DNA of 64,000 nt from Pseudomonas siliginis (GTDB taxonomy: Bacteria; Pseudomonadota; Gammaproteobacteria; Pseudomonadales; Pseudomonadaceae), in the NCBI RefSeq assembly GCF_019145195.1, contig NZ_JAHSTW010000001.1, forward strand, positions 682,001-746,000, written 5' to 3'. Below, in pieces: positions 52,542 to 60,753 of this stretch. The notes beneath the pieces were generated by a model that saw only the letters and a program-made list of their open reading frames with translations, searched no databases and was not told the origin of the DNA. Position 1 is the first letter of the stretch, and every line of letters begins with the position of its first letter. The position numbers and the translations under genes were made by a program.

Positions 52542-52574
52542 TGATCGTTCCCACGCTCTGCGTGGGCACGATCA
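52542..52574. repeat. Short palindromic repeat, third family
   Basis: TGATCGTTCCCACGCTCTGC followed by GTGGGCACGATCA: GTTCCCACGC/GCGTGGG stem of a repeat distinct from the REPs above. A second copy is at 63435-63469. Between cynT and the convergent ProA-like gene. Confidence 0.85.
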
Positions 52575-52589
52575 ACAACAGGTTTCAAG

Positions 52590-54092
52590 TCAGCGTTTCA
52601 CCCTGAGATCAACCTGAGTCATCCGGCTACGTACGGTAAACACGCCATCGCCGGAAAGAATCGCGCTGCGCGCAAACAGGCGCCCGCTCTCCCAGTTCGA
52701 AAGACCCAGCTCAGGCTTGTTCAACGCGTACTGGCCATCGACCCAACGGGTGATGCCGTTGCCTACGAACGGGGCATTCACCGCGTTGTAGAAGCGTTCC
52801 TGAACCGCCGCATCCTCGCTGATCAACGACACGGTGAATTGCGGGCTGTAGCGGTTGAACAGCGCAATCGCCTGATCCAGATTGTCGACAATCATCAGGC
52901 TGACTTCCGGGGTTTCTTCCCATTCCCACTCGCGGCCCAGGTCCGACTCGGGCAAAGACTCGGCCAGCGCTTCGGTCTGGTAACCCTCGGCGCGATAAAC
53001 CTCGACTGTTGCGTTCTGCCATTCGCTTGGCAGGCAACTTTCACTGCCCGCGACGATGTGCAATTTGCAGCCTTGGCCGCGCGCAGTACCGGCGTCTTTC
53101 AAAGCTTCGAGGAACAGCGGCACCAGCTCATCGGCGCGTTCGCGCTGAATCAGGCAGACGTTCAGGGTATTGCAGACCTTGCGGTCCAGCGAGTTGCGCA
53201 CCACCGCCGCGAAGCGTGTGGCATCGGCATCACGGTCGGCGATCAGCCACGCACCGCCGGTGCCGTGCAGGCTGACGGCGGTACCGGCCTGCTGGGCAAT
53301 GCTGCCCAACTGGCTGACCGCACGGCCCGAGCCGCGCGCCACCGCCAGCGACAGACGCCGGTCGGCGAACATCGCCCAACCGGCGGCGTGATTGACGCTT
53401 TCCACCAACGACACCGCGCCAACCGGCAAGCCGGCTTCGGCCAGTGCTGGATTCAGCGCGTGAGTGACGATGGCTTGCGCAGTGCCCAACGCATCGCTGC
53501 CGATGCGCAGCACAGCCGTATTGCCGGTGCGCAACACCCCGGCGGCGTCGGCAAATACGTTGGGTCGGCCTTCGAAGACAAACGCGACGATGCCCAGCGG
53601 CGAGACGACTTGCTCAACCTTCCAGCCATCGTGCTCGACACTGCTGATCACTTTGCCCCGGGTCGGTGGCGCATCACGCCAGGCGCGCAGCCCGGCGATC
53701 ATGTCGCGGCGCATGCGTTCATCGGCGAGCAAGCGTGTGGTCGAGCGACCGCGCGCCTTGGCCCGTTCGATGTCGGCGCGGTTGGCGGCTTCGATCTGCG
53801 TCCAGCATTCAGGGTTTTCCAGGCGCTGAGCGAATAGATCGAAAAATCGGCTGATGGCTTCATCGGACACCGCCGACAACGTTGTGAATGCCGCAGCCGC
53901 ACGCTCGATTGCCACCGAGGCGGCCTGTTGATCGGCCACGGGGATCAGCAACAACTCGCCACTGACCTGCTCGACCAGCAGATGGTCACCGGGCTGAAAC
54001 CGCGCGGCCAGTTCGGGGCTGACCACGGTGACGCGGTTACCAGCGAAAGGGATCGGCGTGCCAGCGACTAGACGTTCGAGCGCAAGAGACAT
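52590..54092 (-). CDS. ProA-like aldehyde dehydrogenase (gamma-glutamyl-phosphate reductase-like)
   Basis: 500 residues. The core resembles ProA: FVFEGRPNVFADAAGVLRTG is the equivalent of ProA's EARPNV block, and RKVCNTLNVCLI holds the catalytic Cys (ProA VCNALE). Typical ProA is ~420 residues; this protein has about 80 extra N-terminal residues with LVEQVSGELLLIPV, of unknown role. It is not beside proB. The reaction is either the reductive step of proline synthesis or oxidation of a related semialdehyde; I cannot decide between them. Confidence 0.7.
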   Translation of the reverse strand: MSLALERLVAGTPIPFAGNRVTVVSPELAARFQPGDHLLVEQVSGELLLIPVADQQAASVAIERAAAAFTTLSAVSDEAISRFFDLFAQRLENPECWTQIEAANRADIERAKARGRSTTRLLADERMRRDMIAGLRAWRDAPPTRGKVISSVEHDGWKVEQVVSPLGIVAFVFEGRPNVFADAAGVLRTGNTAVLRIGSDALGTAQAIVTHALNPALAEAGLPVGAVSLVESVNHAAGWAMFADRRLSLAVARGSGRAVSQLGSIAQQAGTAVSLHGTGGAWLIADRDADATRFAAVVRNSLDRKVCNTLNVCLIQRERADELVPLFLEALKDAGTARGQGCKLHIVAGSESCLPSEWQNATVEVYRAEGYQTEALAESLPESDLGREWEWEETPEVSLMIVDNLDQAIALFNRYSPQFTVSLISEDAAVQERFYNAVNAPFVGNGITRWVDGQYALNKPELGLSNWESGRLFARSAILSGDGVFTVRSRMTQVDLRVKR

Positions 54093-54176
54093 GAAGCGGA
54101 TTCACCATGCAGAGGGCGGCCGGAAAATGTAGCGGATTACTGGCTGAAATACACCTCCTCAAACACTAAAGAAACC

Positions 54177-54266
54177 TGTGGGAGCTGGCTTGCCAGCGAT
54201 AGCGGTGGTTCAGGCAAATTTATAGTGACTGACAGGGCCTCATCGCTGGCAAGCCAGCTCCCACAG
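54177..54266. repeat. REP inverted pair, second subtype
   Basis: Both arms are of the GAGCTGGCTTGCCAGC subtype, + at 54177-54209 and - at 54241-54266, start-to-start 64 bp. Confidence 0.9.
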
Positions 54267-54288
54267 GGTCATGTGGTGTTCAGGTGGG

Positions 54289-55197
54289 TCAGAACACCGA
54301 CCAGCCAATCCTTGAGCTCAGCAACTCCAGCGCCGCCATCCCCGCCAGCGAGTTGCCGGCGGCATTCAGCTCGGGCGACCACACGCACACGCTGAACTGC
54401 CCCGGCACCACCGCAACGATGCCGCCGCCGACCCCGCTCTTGCCCGGCAGGCCGACGCGATAGGCGAAATTGCCCGCCTCGTCGTACAAACCGCTGGTGG
54501 CCATGATCGAATTGACCTGCTGGGTCTGGCGGCGCGTCAGGATCTGCTCGCCGCTGTGCTTGCAGAACCCGTCATTGGCCAGAAAGCAGAACGCCCGGGC
54601 CAGATCGATGCAATTCATCCGCAGTGCGCAGTGGCTGAAATAGCTGCGCAACACCGCCTCGACATCGTTGTGAAAGTTGCCGAACGACTGCATCAGATAG
54701 GCCATCGCCGCATTGCGCGCGCGGTGCTGGTATTCGGAGTCGGCGACCTTGCCGTCGATCATGATCTGCGGGTTACCGGACAGACGCCGGACGAAGTCGC
54801 GCATCGACAGTGTCGGCGCAGCGAATCGCGACTGGTTGATGTCGCAGATCACCAGCGCCCCAGCATTGATGAACGGATTGCGCGGGCGGCCGCGCTCGAA
54901 TTCCAGTTGCACCAGCGAGTTGAACGGCTGGCCGGACGGCTCGTGGCCGAGCCGCTCCCAGATCGCTTCGCCGGAATGATCGATGGCCTGCACCAGGCTG
55001 AATACCTTGGAAATACTCTGCACCGAGAACGGCGTTTCAGCGTCGCCGGCGCAATACATTTCGCCGTCGTTACTGTACACGGCGATGCCCAACTGGTTGG
55101 CCGGCACCGTGCCGAGGGCGGGAATATAGTCAGCAACTTTGCCCTGCCCGATCAGGGGCCGGACGGCGTCAAGGATCTCGTTCAACAGCGCTTGCAT
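54289..55197 (-). CDS. glsA: Glutaminase A
   Basis: 302 residues. The serine-dependent beta-lactamase-like fold carries SxxK (S61-ISK64 in FSVQSISK). [11 protein letters not shown] and [12 protein letters not shown] follow and form the glutamine pocket and the C-terminal catalytic loop. Hydrolyses L-glutamine to glutamate and ammonia. ATG 55197 (MQALLNEIL) matches family starts; the frame extends to 55239 without a family match. Monocistronic. Confidence 0.92.
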   Translation of the reverse strand: MQALLNEILDAVRPLIGQGKVADYIPALGTVPANQLGIAVYSNDGEMYCAGDAETPFSVQSISKVFSLVQAIDHSGEAIWERLGHEPSGQPFNSLVQLEFERGRPRNPFINAGALVICDINQSRFAAPTLSMRDFVRRLSGNPQIMIDGKVADSEYQHRARNAAMAYLMQSFGNFHNDVEAVLRSYFSHCALRMNCIDLARAFCFLANDGFCKHSGEQILTRRQTQQVNSIMATSGLYDEAGNFAYRVGLPGKSGVGGGIVAVVPGQFSVCVWSPELNAAGNSLAGMAALELLSSRIGWSVF

Positions 55198-55336
55198 GCC
55201 GGGTTCCGAAAGTCTCGCCCCATGGGATCGCGGGGACACTGGGCCTAGACGCTGCGCCCGCCGGTCGCATCACACCGGCAAGCGCTTCGCAAAATGTTCT
55301 AGGCTGAAGCGGACCATTCAGACACGGGAGAGCACC

Positions 55337-55825
55337 ATGCACCTCGAAGGCTCCTGCCATTGCGGCGAAGTCAATTTCAGCCTCGACAGCGCCCATCCTT
55401 ATCCCTATCAACGCTGCTATTGCTCAATCTGCCGCAAGACCCAGGGCGGCGGCGGTTATGCGATCAACCTTGGCGGCGACGCGACCACTCTCAAGGTTCG
55501 CGGACGCAAAAACATCAGCATCTATCACGCGAAGATGAAAGCTGAAGGCGATAAACGCGCCCATCGCAGCAGCGCCGAACGCCACTTCTGTTCGCTGTGC
55601 GGCAGCGGCCTATGGCTGTTCAGCCCGGAGTGGCCAGAGCTGATTCATCCATTCGCCTCGGCAATCGATACGCCGCTGCCGGTGCCGCCGGAACGCACGC
55701 ACCTGATGCTTGGTTCGAAAGCGCCGTGGGTCGAGGTCGAGGCCAAGCCGAAGGATCAGCAGTTTGATGAATATCCCGATGAATCGATCGCCCAGTGGCA
55801 TGAGCGACTCGGCGTGACTCGCTGA
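55337..55825 (+). CDS. GFA/CENP-V-family zinc protein
   Basis: 162 residues. The zinc-binding Cys sets are CHCG (residues 7-10), CYCSICRK (about 27-34) and CSLCGS (about 84-89), as in glutathione-dependent formaldehyde-activating enzyme Gfa. Most Gfa relatives have not been shown to act on formaldehyde, so the reaction is open. ATG 55337 follows GGGAGAG. No formaldehyde pathway genes adjoin. Confidence 0.85.
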   Translation: MHLEGSCHCGEVNFSLDSAHPYPYQRCYCSICRKTQGGGGYAINLGGDATTLKVRGRKNISIYHAKMKAEGDKRAHRSSAERHFCSLCGSGLWLFSPEWPELIHPFASAIDTPLPVPPERTHLMLGSKAPWVEVEAKPKDQQFDEYPDESIAQWHERLGVTR

Positions 55826-55835
55826 ATACCGTCCC

Positions 55836-55926
55836 TTGTAGGAGTGAGCCTGCTCGCGATAGCGTTGTGTCAGTCGACTCAACATTGAATGACCTAACGC
55901 TATCGCGAGCAGGCTCACTCCTACAA
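55836..55926. repeat. REP inverted pair, TAGGAGTGAGCC subtype
   Basis: Arms at 55836-55864 (+) and 55898-55926 (-), start-to-start 62 bp. Both use the core GTAGGAGTGAGCCTGCTCGC. The same subtype recurs only at 59731-59820. Confidence 0.9.
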
Positions 55927-55949
55927 AGGGCCGGGTCAGGCAATATCAA

Positions 55950-57236
55950 TCAGTCCGGATGCGCCCAGGTCATCCTGAACAACGCCCCGCCCCACACCGA
56001 TTCGCCAACCTCAACCTGCCCGCCATGGGACTGCGAAACCCGCCGCACCAGCGCCAGGCCCAGCCCGAAACCGCCAGTACGCCGATCCCGGCTGGCATCC
56101 AGTCGGGAAAACGGTTCGAAGATTTTCTCCCGTCCCTCCAGCGGCACGCCCGGCCCGTCATCGCTGACCCGCACTTCATAGTCATCGCCATTGCGCTGCA
56201 GCGACACATCAACGCGCTGCTCGGCATAGCGAATGGCATTGCGCAAAAGATTGATCACCGCCCGCGCCATGAAGCGCGGTTCGATGCTTACAGTGTCGAC
56301 CTGGCAACCGGCGATCGACAACTGCACGCCCACTGCTTCGGCCTCAAGCGCCACACTGCCGACGACGCTGTCGAGCCAATCGGCCGCGTGAATATTTTCC
56401 CGTTTGATCACCGTCGCGCCATGCTCGAGGCTGGCGTAGGTCAGCAATTCCGAGACCATCTCCTCCAGCTCACCGAGGTCGGCATACATGTCGGCGATCA
56501 GCTCGCGATTCTGGCTCGCGTCGGGTTGCTGTTTAAGCTGATCGAGCTCGAACGAAAGCCGCGCGATTGGTGTGCGCAGTTCGTGAGACACGGCGTTGGT
56601 CAGCTCGCGCTGATTGGCAATCAGCCCCTCGATGCGCGCCGCCATCAGATTGAAGTGCTCGGCCAGATCGCGGATGTTCGAGCGCCGCGACAACTGGATG
56701 CGCACCGACAGATCGTTGTCGCCGAAACGCTCGGCCGCCAGCCGAAGCTTTTCCAGGTCGCGCCAGTGCGGGCGCACCCAGAAAAACAGAACGATGCCGA
56801 TCAACACCGCGAGCATCATGTACGCCGCGGTGATGTAGAACGGCATCAGGCTCGGCTCTGGCGGCAGCTTGATGCTGAGCAACTGCGAGCCACCATCGAT
56901 GTTGCTGATGAACTGCGTGTAATCGTCGCGGATCACCAACAGGTTCCGCGCGAGCTCGGCTTTTTCCTGCGGTGTGAGGGCCAGTTGATCGGCCTCGACC
57001 AGACTCAGCGACAGACCGTAATGCGCACGCAATGAATCGAGTTTCTGTTCACGCTCGGCGCCCTGGCGGCCGTGCAGATGATCGACCAGCGACCACGCCT
57101 GACCGCGCACAGCTTCACGGTTGTAATCCTGCGTCTGGCTGTCGAGCAACGCGTTGAAGGTGTGCTCGACCGCCTGCAAGGCCAGCACCAGACCCACCGT
57201 CATCACCAGAAACAGGCCGAGGAACAAACGCAGCAT
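55950..57236 (-). CDS. Sensor histidine kinase, RstB-like
   Basis: 428 residues. TM1 (1-22), a periplasmic domain to about 130, TM2 (about 132-153), then HAMP (about 155-205), a HisKA dimerisation domain with the phospho-acceptor H218 (AVSHELRTPIARL), and an HATPase_c domain (N-box INLLRNAIRYA, G1 DDGPGVP, G2 GGFGLGLA). It should phosphorylate the adjacent OmpR-type regulator. Start codon directly follows that gene's stop (TAG-ATG), so the two are one transcript. The stimulus is unknown; RstB is only the nearest resemblance. Confidence 0.88.
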   Translation of the reverse strand: MLRLFLGLFLVMTVGLVLALQAVEHTFNALLDSQTQDYNREAVRGQAWSLVDHLHGRQGAEREQKLDSLRAHYGLSLSLVEADQLALTPQEKAELARNLLVIRDDYTQFISNIDGGSQLLSIKLPPEPSLMPFYITAAYMMLAVLIGIVLFFWVRPHWRDLEKLRLAAERFGDNDLSVRIQLSRRSNIRDLAEHFNLMAARIEGLIANQRELTNAVSHELRTPIARLSFELDQLKQQPDASQNRELIADMYADLGELEEMVSELLTYASLEHGATVIKRENIHAADWLDSVVGSVALEAEAVGVQLSIAGCQVDTVSIEPRFMARAVINLLRNAIRYAEQRVDVSLQRNGDDYEVRVSDDGPGVPLEGREKIFEPFSRLDASRDRRTGGFGLGLALVRRVSQSHGGQVEVGESVWGGALFRMTWAHPD

Positions 57237-57944
57237 CTACAACTCCCATGCGAACGGATTGAACAGATAGCCCTTGCCCCATACGGTCTTGATGCACACC
57301 GGCTCGCGAGGGTTGTCCTTGAGCTTGTTGCGCAACTTGCTGATGTAGACATCGACGCTGCGATTGAGGCCGTCGAAGGCAATGCCGCGCATGCGATTGA
57401 GAATGTCATCGCGGGAAAGAATCTTGCCCGCCGCGCTGGCGAGCAACCAGAGCAATTCGAACTCCATGGTGGTCAGCTCGATCAGCTCACCGGCCAGGCG
57501 AACTTCACGGCAACTGCGGTCGATGCTCAATTGCCCGAACTCAAGGAAACTGACCACGCTGGTCTCCGGCGTCTGCCGCCGTTGCAGCGCCCGCAGCCGC
57601 GCGAGCAATACCGGAGGTTTGATCGGCTTGATCACATAATCGTCAGCGCCGGACTCCAGACCGAGAATGTGATCGAGATCGTCTTCCTTGGCGGTGAGGA
57701 TCACGATCGGCGTGTCCGAGACACTGCGAATTTCCCGGCAGACCTGCAAACCGCTCTGCCCCGGCAACATCAGGTCGAGCACCAGCACTTTCGGCTTGAA
57801 TTCCAGGAATGCAGCCATGGCGAGATCGCCGCGATGCACCGTGCGCACCTCGTAGCCGTGTTGCTGTAGAAAGTGTGCGATCAGTGCGGCGAGACGCTCA
57901 TCGTCTTCGACCAGCAGAACTTTGCCGAAACCCAGGTTATCCAT
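57237..57944 (-). CDS. OmpR-family response regulator, RstA-like
   Basis: 235 residues from ATG 57944. The receiver domain holds the acidic pair in VEDDERLAAL, phospho-Asp D57 (VLDLMLPG), the Thr (VILTAKED) and the Lys (VIKPIKP). A winged-helix trans_reg_C DNA-binding domain follows (about 130-230, TTMEFELLWLLAS, RSVDVYISKLRNKL). Paired with the downstream kinase. An earlier in-frame start at 57959 is possible. Confidence 0.88.
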   Translation of the reverse strand: MDNLGFGKVLLVEDDERLAALIAHFLQQHGYEVRTVHRGDLAMAAFLEFKPKVLVLDLMLPGQSGLQVCREIRSVSDTPIVILTAKEDDLDHILGLESGADDYVIKPIKPPVLLARLRALQRRQTPETSVVSFLEFGQLSIDRSCREVRLAGELIELTTMEFELLWLLASAAGKILSRDDILNRMRGIAFDGLNRSVDVYISKLRNKLKDNPREPVCIKTVWGKGYLFNPFAWEL

Positions 57945-58022
57945 AACAACCGTTGCCAAGCCAAACGTGGAAGGGCCGATATTATGCTGGCATTCATCGA
58001 ACAGGCGATGACGGCAGACAGC

Positions 58023-58048
58023 AAAAACCGGCCACTTGGGCCGGTTTT
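58023..58048. terminator. Rho-independent terminator
   Basis: AAAACCGGCC with its complement GGCCGGTTTT, bidirectional, between the two-component system and miaE. An ACTCTTAAGAGT dyad with a T-run at 58061-58077 follows and may add a second signal. Confidence 0.85.
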
Positions 58049-58085
58049 CGGTGATGTTTCATACTCTTAAGAGTTTTTAACAAAT

Positions 58086-58688
58086 TCAGGCGGGCACACC
58101 GCTGTGGAAGCGGAATTCCTCGTCCGGCGATTCGATCAGTTCCTGCTCGGCCGCACGGACGCGCTCGATCACCTGCGCGACATCCTTGGCATCACCATAC
58201 TGATAGGCCAGTTTCAGATAACCCTGAAAGTGCCGCGCCTCGCTTTTCAGCAAACCGAAATAAAACTTGCCCAGCTCTTCGTCCAGATGCGGCACCAGTG
58301 CTTCGAAACGCTCGCAACTGCGCGCTTCGATGAAAGCGCCAACCACCAGCGTGTCGACCAGTTTCACCGGTTCGTGGCTGCGCACCACCTTGCGCAGGCC
58401 CGAGGCGTAGCGGCCGGCGTGCAGCTGACGCAGGTCGATCTTGCGCCGTTTCATGATGCGCATGACTTGCTCGTGGTGCACCAGTTCTTCCCGGGCCAGG
58501 CGCGACATCATGTTGATCAGGTCGACATGGGCGTGGTACTTGGCAATCAGGCTCAGCGCCGTGCTGGCGGCCTTAAACTCGCAGTTCTTGTGATCGATCA
58601 GCAGGGTTTCCTGATCGGCCAGTGCCGCCTGGACCCAGGCGTCGGGCGTGCGGCAGCCAAGGAATTCGTGGATTTCGGGAAGGATCAT
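58086..58688 (-). CDS. miaE: tRNA 2-methylthio-N6-isopentenyladenosine hydroxylase
   Basis: 200 residues from ATG 58688 (a GTG at 58697 is an alternative). The di-iron, ferritin-like fold shows EELVHHEQ (a typical ExxH), a further ARSCERFEAL Glu and the SEARHFQGYL ExxH. MiaE hydroxylates the isopentenyl group of ms2i6A37 in tRNAs reading UNN codons. The gene is monocistronic. Family length 190-210 fits. Confidence 0.92.
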   Translation of the reverse strand: MILPEIHEFLGCRTPDAWVQAALADQETLLIDHKNCEFKAASTALSLIAKYHAHVDLINMMSRLAREELVHHEQVMRIMKRRKIDLRQLHAGRYASGLRKVVRSHEPVKLVDTLVVGAFIEARSCERFEALVPHLDEELGKFYFGLLKSEARHFQGYLKLAYQYGDAKDVAQVIERVRAAEQELIESPDEEFRFHSGVPA

Positions 58689-58847
58689 GGGGCTCACGGT
58701 AAAAGGTGTTCGAGCGAAGGGCGCCGATTATACCGGCCTGCCCGCAGACCACCAGCGGCGGCTGTTGATATGCATCAAGTCGCAGACGTTCGGGTAGCAA
58801 CTATAGTTGTGCAACGCCGTGCCTTTTCTTTGCTGGAGACTCCGCTC

Positions 58848-59711
58848 ATGCAAGCCATTCGCAGCATTCTGGTGGTCATCGAACCTGAACATGCAGAAAG
58901 CCTGGCGCTCAAGCGCGCCAAGTTGATCGCCGGTGTCACCCAGGCCCACCTGCATCTGCTGGTGTGTGACAAGAAGCATGACCACGCCGGCCTGCTCAGC
59001 GTGCTCAAGGCGGCATTGCTCGCCGAAGGCTACAGCGTGACCACCGAACAGGCGTGGAACGAGAGCCTGCATGAAACCATCATCGATGTGCAGCAGGCCG
59101 AAGGTTGCGGCCTGGTGATCAAACAGCACTTCCCCGACAGCTCGCTGAAAAAAGCCCTGCTGACCCCGGCCGACTGGAAACTCCTGCGCCACTGCCCTAC
59201 CCCGGTGCTGCTGGTAAAAACCGCCGGTTCGTGGAAGGACAAAGTGATCCTGGCTGCGGTCGATGTCGGCAATGCCGACGGTGAGCATCGGCATTTGCAC
59301 AGCACCATCATCGATCACGGCTATGACATCGCCAGTCTGGCCAAGGCGCATCTGCATGTGATCACCGCGCATCCGTCGCCGATGCTCTCGGCGGCGGATC
59401 CGACGTTTCAGCTGAAATCGACCATAGAAGCCAAATACCGCGAGCAGTGCCGGGCGTTTCAGGCGGAGTTCGATGTCGATGACGAGCACCTGCACATCGA
59501 GGAAGGCCCGGCGGATGTGTTGATCCCGTTCATGGCGCACAAGCTGCAGGCGGCGGTAACGGTAATTGGCACGGTAGCGCGCAGTGGCTTGTCAGGCGCG
59601 TTGATTGGCAATACCGCTGAAGCGGTGCTGGATACGCTGGAAAGCGATGTGCTGGTGCTCAAGCCACAGGAGGTTGAGGATCATCTGGTGGAACTGACGG
59701 TTAAGCATTAA
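58848..59711 (+). CDS. Tandem universal stress protein (UspE-like)
   Basis: 287 residues with two USP domains (about 1-140 and 145-287). The first shows SILVVIEPEHAESLALKRA. The second ends in VIGTVARSGLSGALIGNTAE then AVLDTLESDVLVL, the ATP/phosphate-binding-type G-x2-G-x9-G(S/N) motif. The fold matches UspE, a cytoplasmic stress protein. ATG 58848 follows TGGAGA. The frame extends upstream through miaE antisense, which I discard. Confidence 0.87.
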   Translation: MQAIRSILVVIEPEHAESLALKRAKLIAGVTQAHLHLLVCDKKHDHAGLLSVLKAALLAEGYSVTTEQAWNESLHETIIDVQQAEGCGLVIKQHFPDSSLKKALLTPADWKLLRHCPTPVLLVKTAGSWKDKVILAAVDVGNADGEHRHLHSTIIDHGYDIASLAKAHLHVITAHPSPMLSAADPTFQLKSTIEAKYREQCRAFQAEFDVDDEHLHIEEGPADVLIPFMAHKLQAAVTVIGTVARSGLSGALIGNTAEAVLDTLESDVLVLKPQEVEDHLVELTVKH

Positions 59712-59730
59712 ACATTTGGAATGCGGCCCC

Positions 59731-59820
59731 TTGTAGGAGTGAGCCTGCTCGCGATAGCGGTGGATCATTGAATGATGCGTTGACTGACACAACGCCATCG
59801 CAAGCAGGCTCACTCCTACA
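59731..59820. repeat. REP inverted pair, TAGGAGTGAGCC subtype
   Basis: Arms at 59731-59763 (+) and 59791-59820 (-), start-to-start 60 bp. The end of the second arm contains the stop codon of the DUF1289 gene. Confidence 0.9.
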
Positions 59821-60286
59821 ATTGAAAAGCGTCTTTGAGGAATCCGGGGGCGATGTAGCGCTGATAATGCGCTTCCGACAGCAGGAAGAATTCCCGATCA
59901 ATGGCATCACGCAGTTCCGGCAGGTTCCAGTCGCGGAACTCCGGCAGCAATACCATCCCGTACGCCTCAAGATTAATGATCACCCGCGCGCCGCGGGCAA
60001 TCAGCTGATAGGCCCAGCAATATTCCGACTGATGCGGTACGAAGCGGATCTTGCGCTGTTCGAGCTGCTCGCGCAGGCGCGCCGGATCGAAGATCTCGAC
60101 TTTGCTCGCCATCACTTGTGACAGCAATTGCTCCAGACGCAGCCACACCGCACGCTTTTCCTCCTCGTTGTATCCGTTCCAATGGATCACTTCGTGGTGG
60201 AAACGCTTGCAGCCACGGCACACCAGGTCACCGTAAACGGTGGAGCAGAGGCCGACGCAGGGGGTCTTGATGGTCTGATTGGGCAT
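59816..60286 (-). CDS. DUF1289-containing protein
   Basis: 156 residues. The N-terminal DUF1289 zinc-like motif is PCVGLC...CRGCKRFHHEV (residues 9-36), followed by WNGYNEEEKRAVWLRLEQ. The long C-terminal part (60-156) has RFVPHQSEYCWAYQLIA and a conserved-looking VIINLEAYGMVLLPEF. Function unknown. The TAG stop at 59816-59818 lies in the REP repeat. Start at 60286 (MPNQTIKTPC); a further in-frame ATG at 60301 is less likely. Confidence 0.82.
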   Translation of the reverse strand: MPNQTIKTPCVGLCSTVYGDLVCRGCKRFHHEVIHWNGYNEEEKRAVWLRLEQLLSQVMASKVEIFDPARLREQLEQRKIRFVPHQSEYCWAYQLIARGARVIINLEAYGMVLLPEFRDWNLPELRDAIDREFFLLSEAHYQRYIAPGFLKDAFQL

Positions 60287-60753
60287 AAATGGGCAGAACA
60301 CTGAAACGCGGAACAGGCCGGCATGTTAGCCCTTTGTCGGGCATTGATCACCCCTCAAACAGCAAGGTCTCGCCAGCGTCGCAGGTTTGCTCCGGCCGCG
60401 CTGATTGCCACGAAAGTCCAATAGAGCGCGACTTACCTTTAAAATTTTTTTGCCGTAGAATCAGCCAGCCTTTTAAGGCGCCAATGTCCGTTAGAAGCTG
60501 TTTTCAAAGCGTCACGAGCACAGTCGTTCCTTCAGAGCGGTGTTGGCGAGGGGTTTTTCCAGCGGGGAAAAGCCCAACGCCAACCCTCATCAGCTCCCCG
60601 TTCTGCAGGCGTAAAACTTTGAAAGCAGCTTCTGTAAGGAATTGCCGGTAATTCTGGCCGAACGACCCACAACGTCGTGAGGCGCATGAGTACGGCAATT
60701 TCGGGATGAGCGTCCCGGACACCCATTTGGGACCACTGATGAGGGTAATAACT
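60287..60753. promoter_or_regulatory. acnB upstream region with a long leader stem-loop
   Basis: 467 bp between the divergent DUF1289 gene and acnB. It holds an AT-rich promoter-like tract (60436-60452) and a GCCTT-TT-AAGGC dyad near 60470-60481. A long imperfect stem runs from GTTGGCG (60542-60548) to CGCCAAC (60578-60584), enclosing a second arm pair (GGGTTTTTCC with GGGGAAAAGCCC). No T-run follows, so it is not a simple terminator. No small ORF is convincing. Confidence 0.55.

Noticed and set aside
58104..58847. Long N-terminal extension of the universal stress protein
   Set aside because: It is antisense to miaE; the USP fold starts at MQAIRSILVV (58848) with a good ribosome site.
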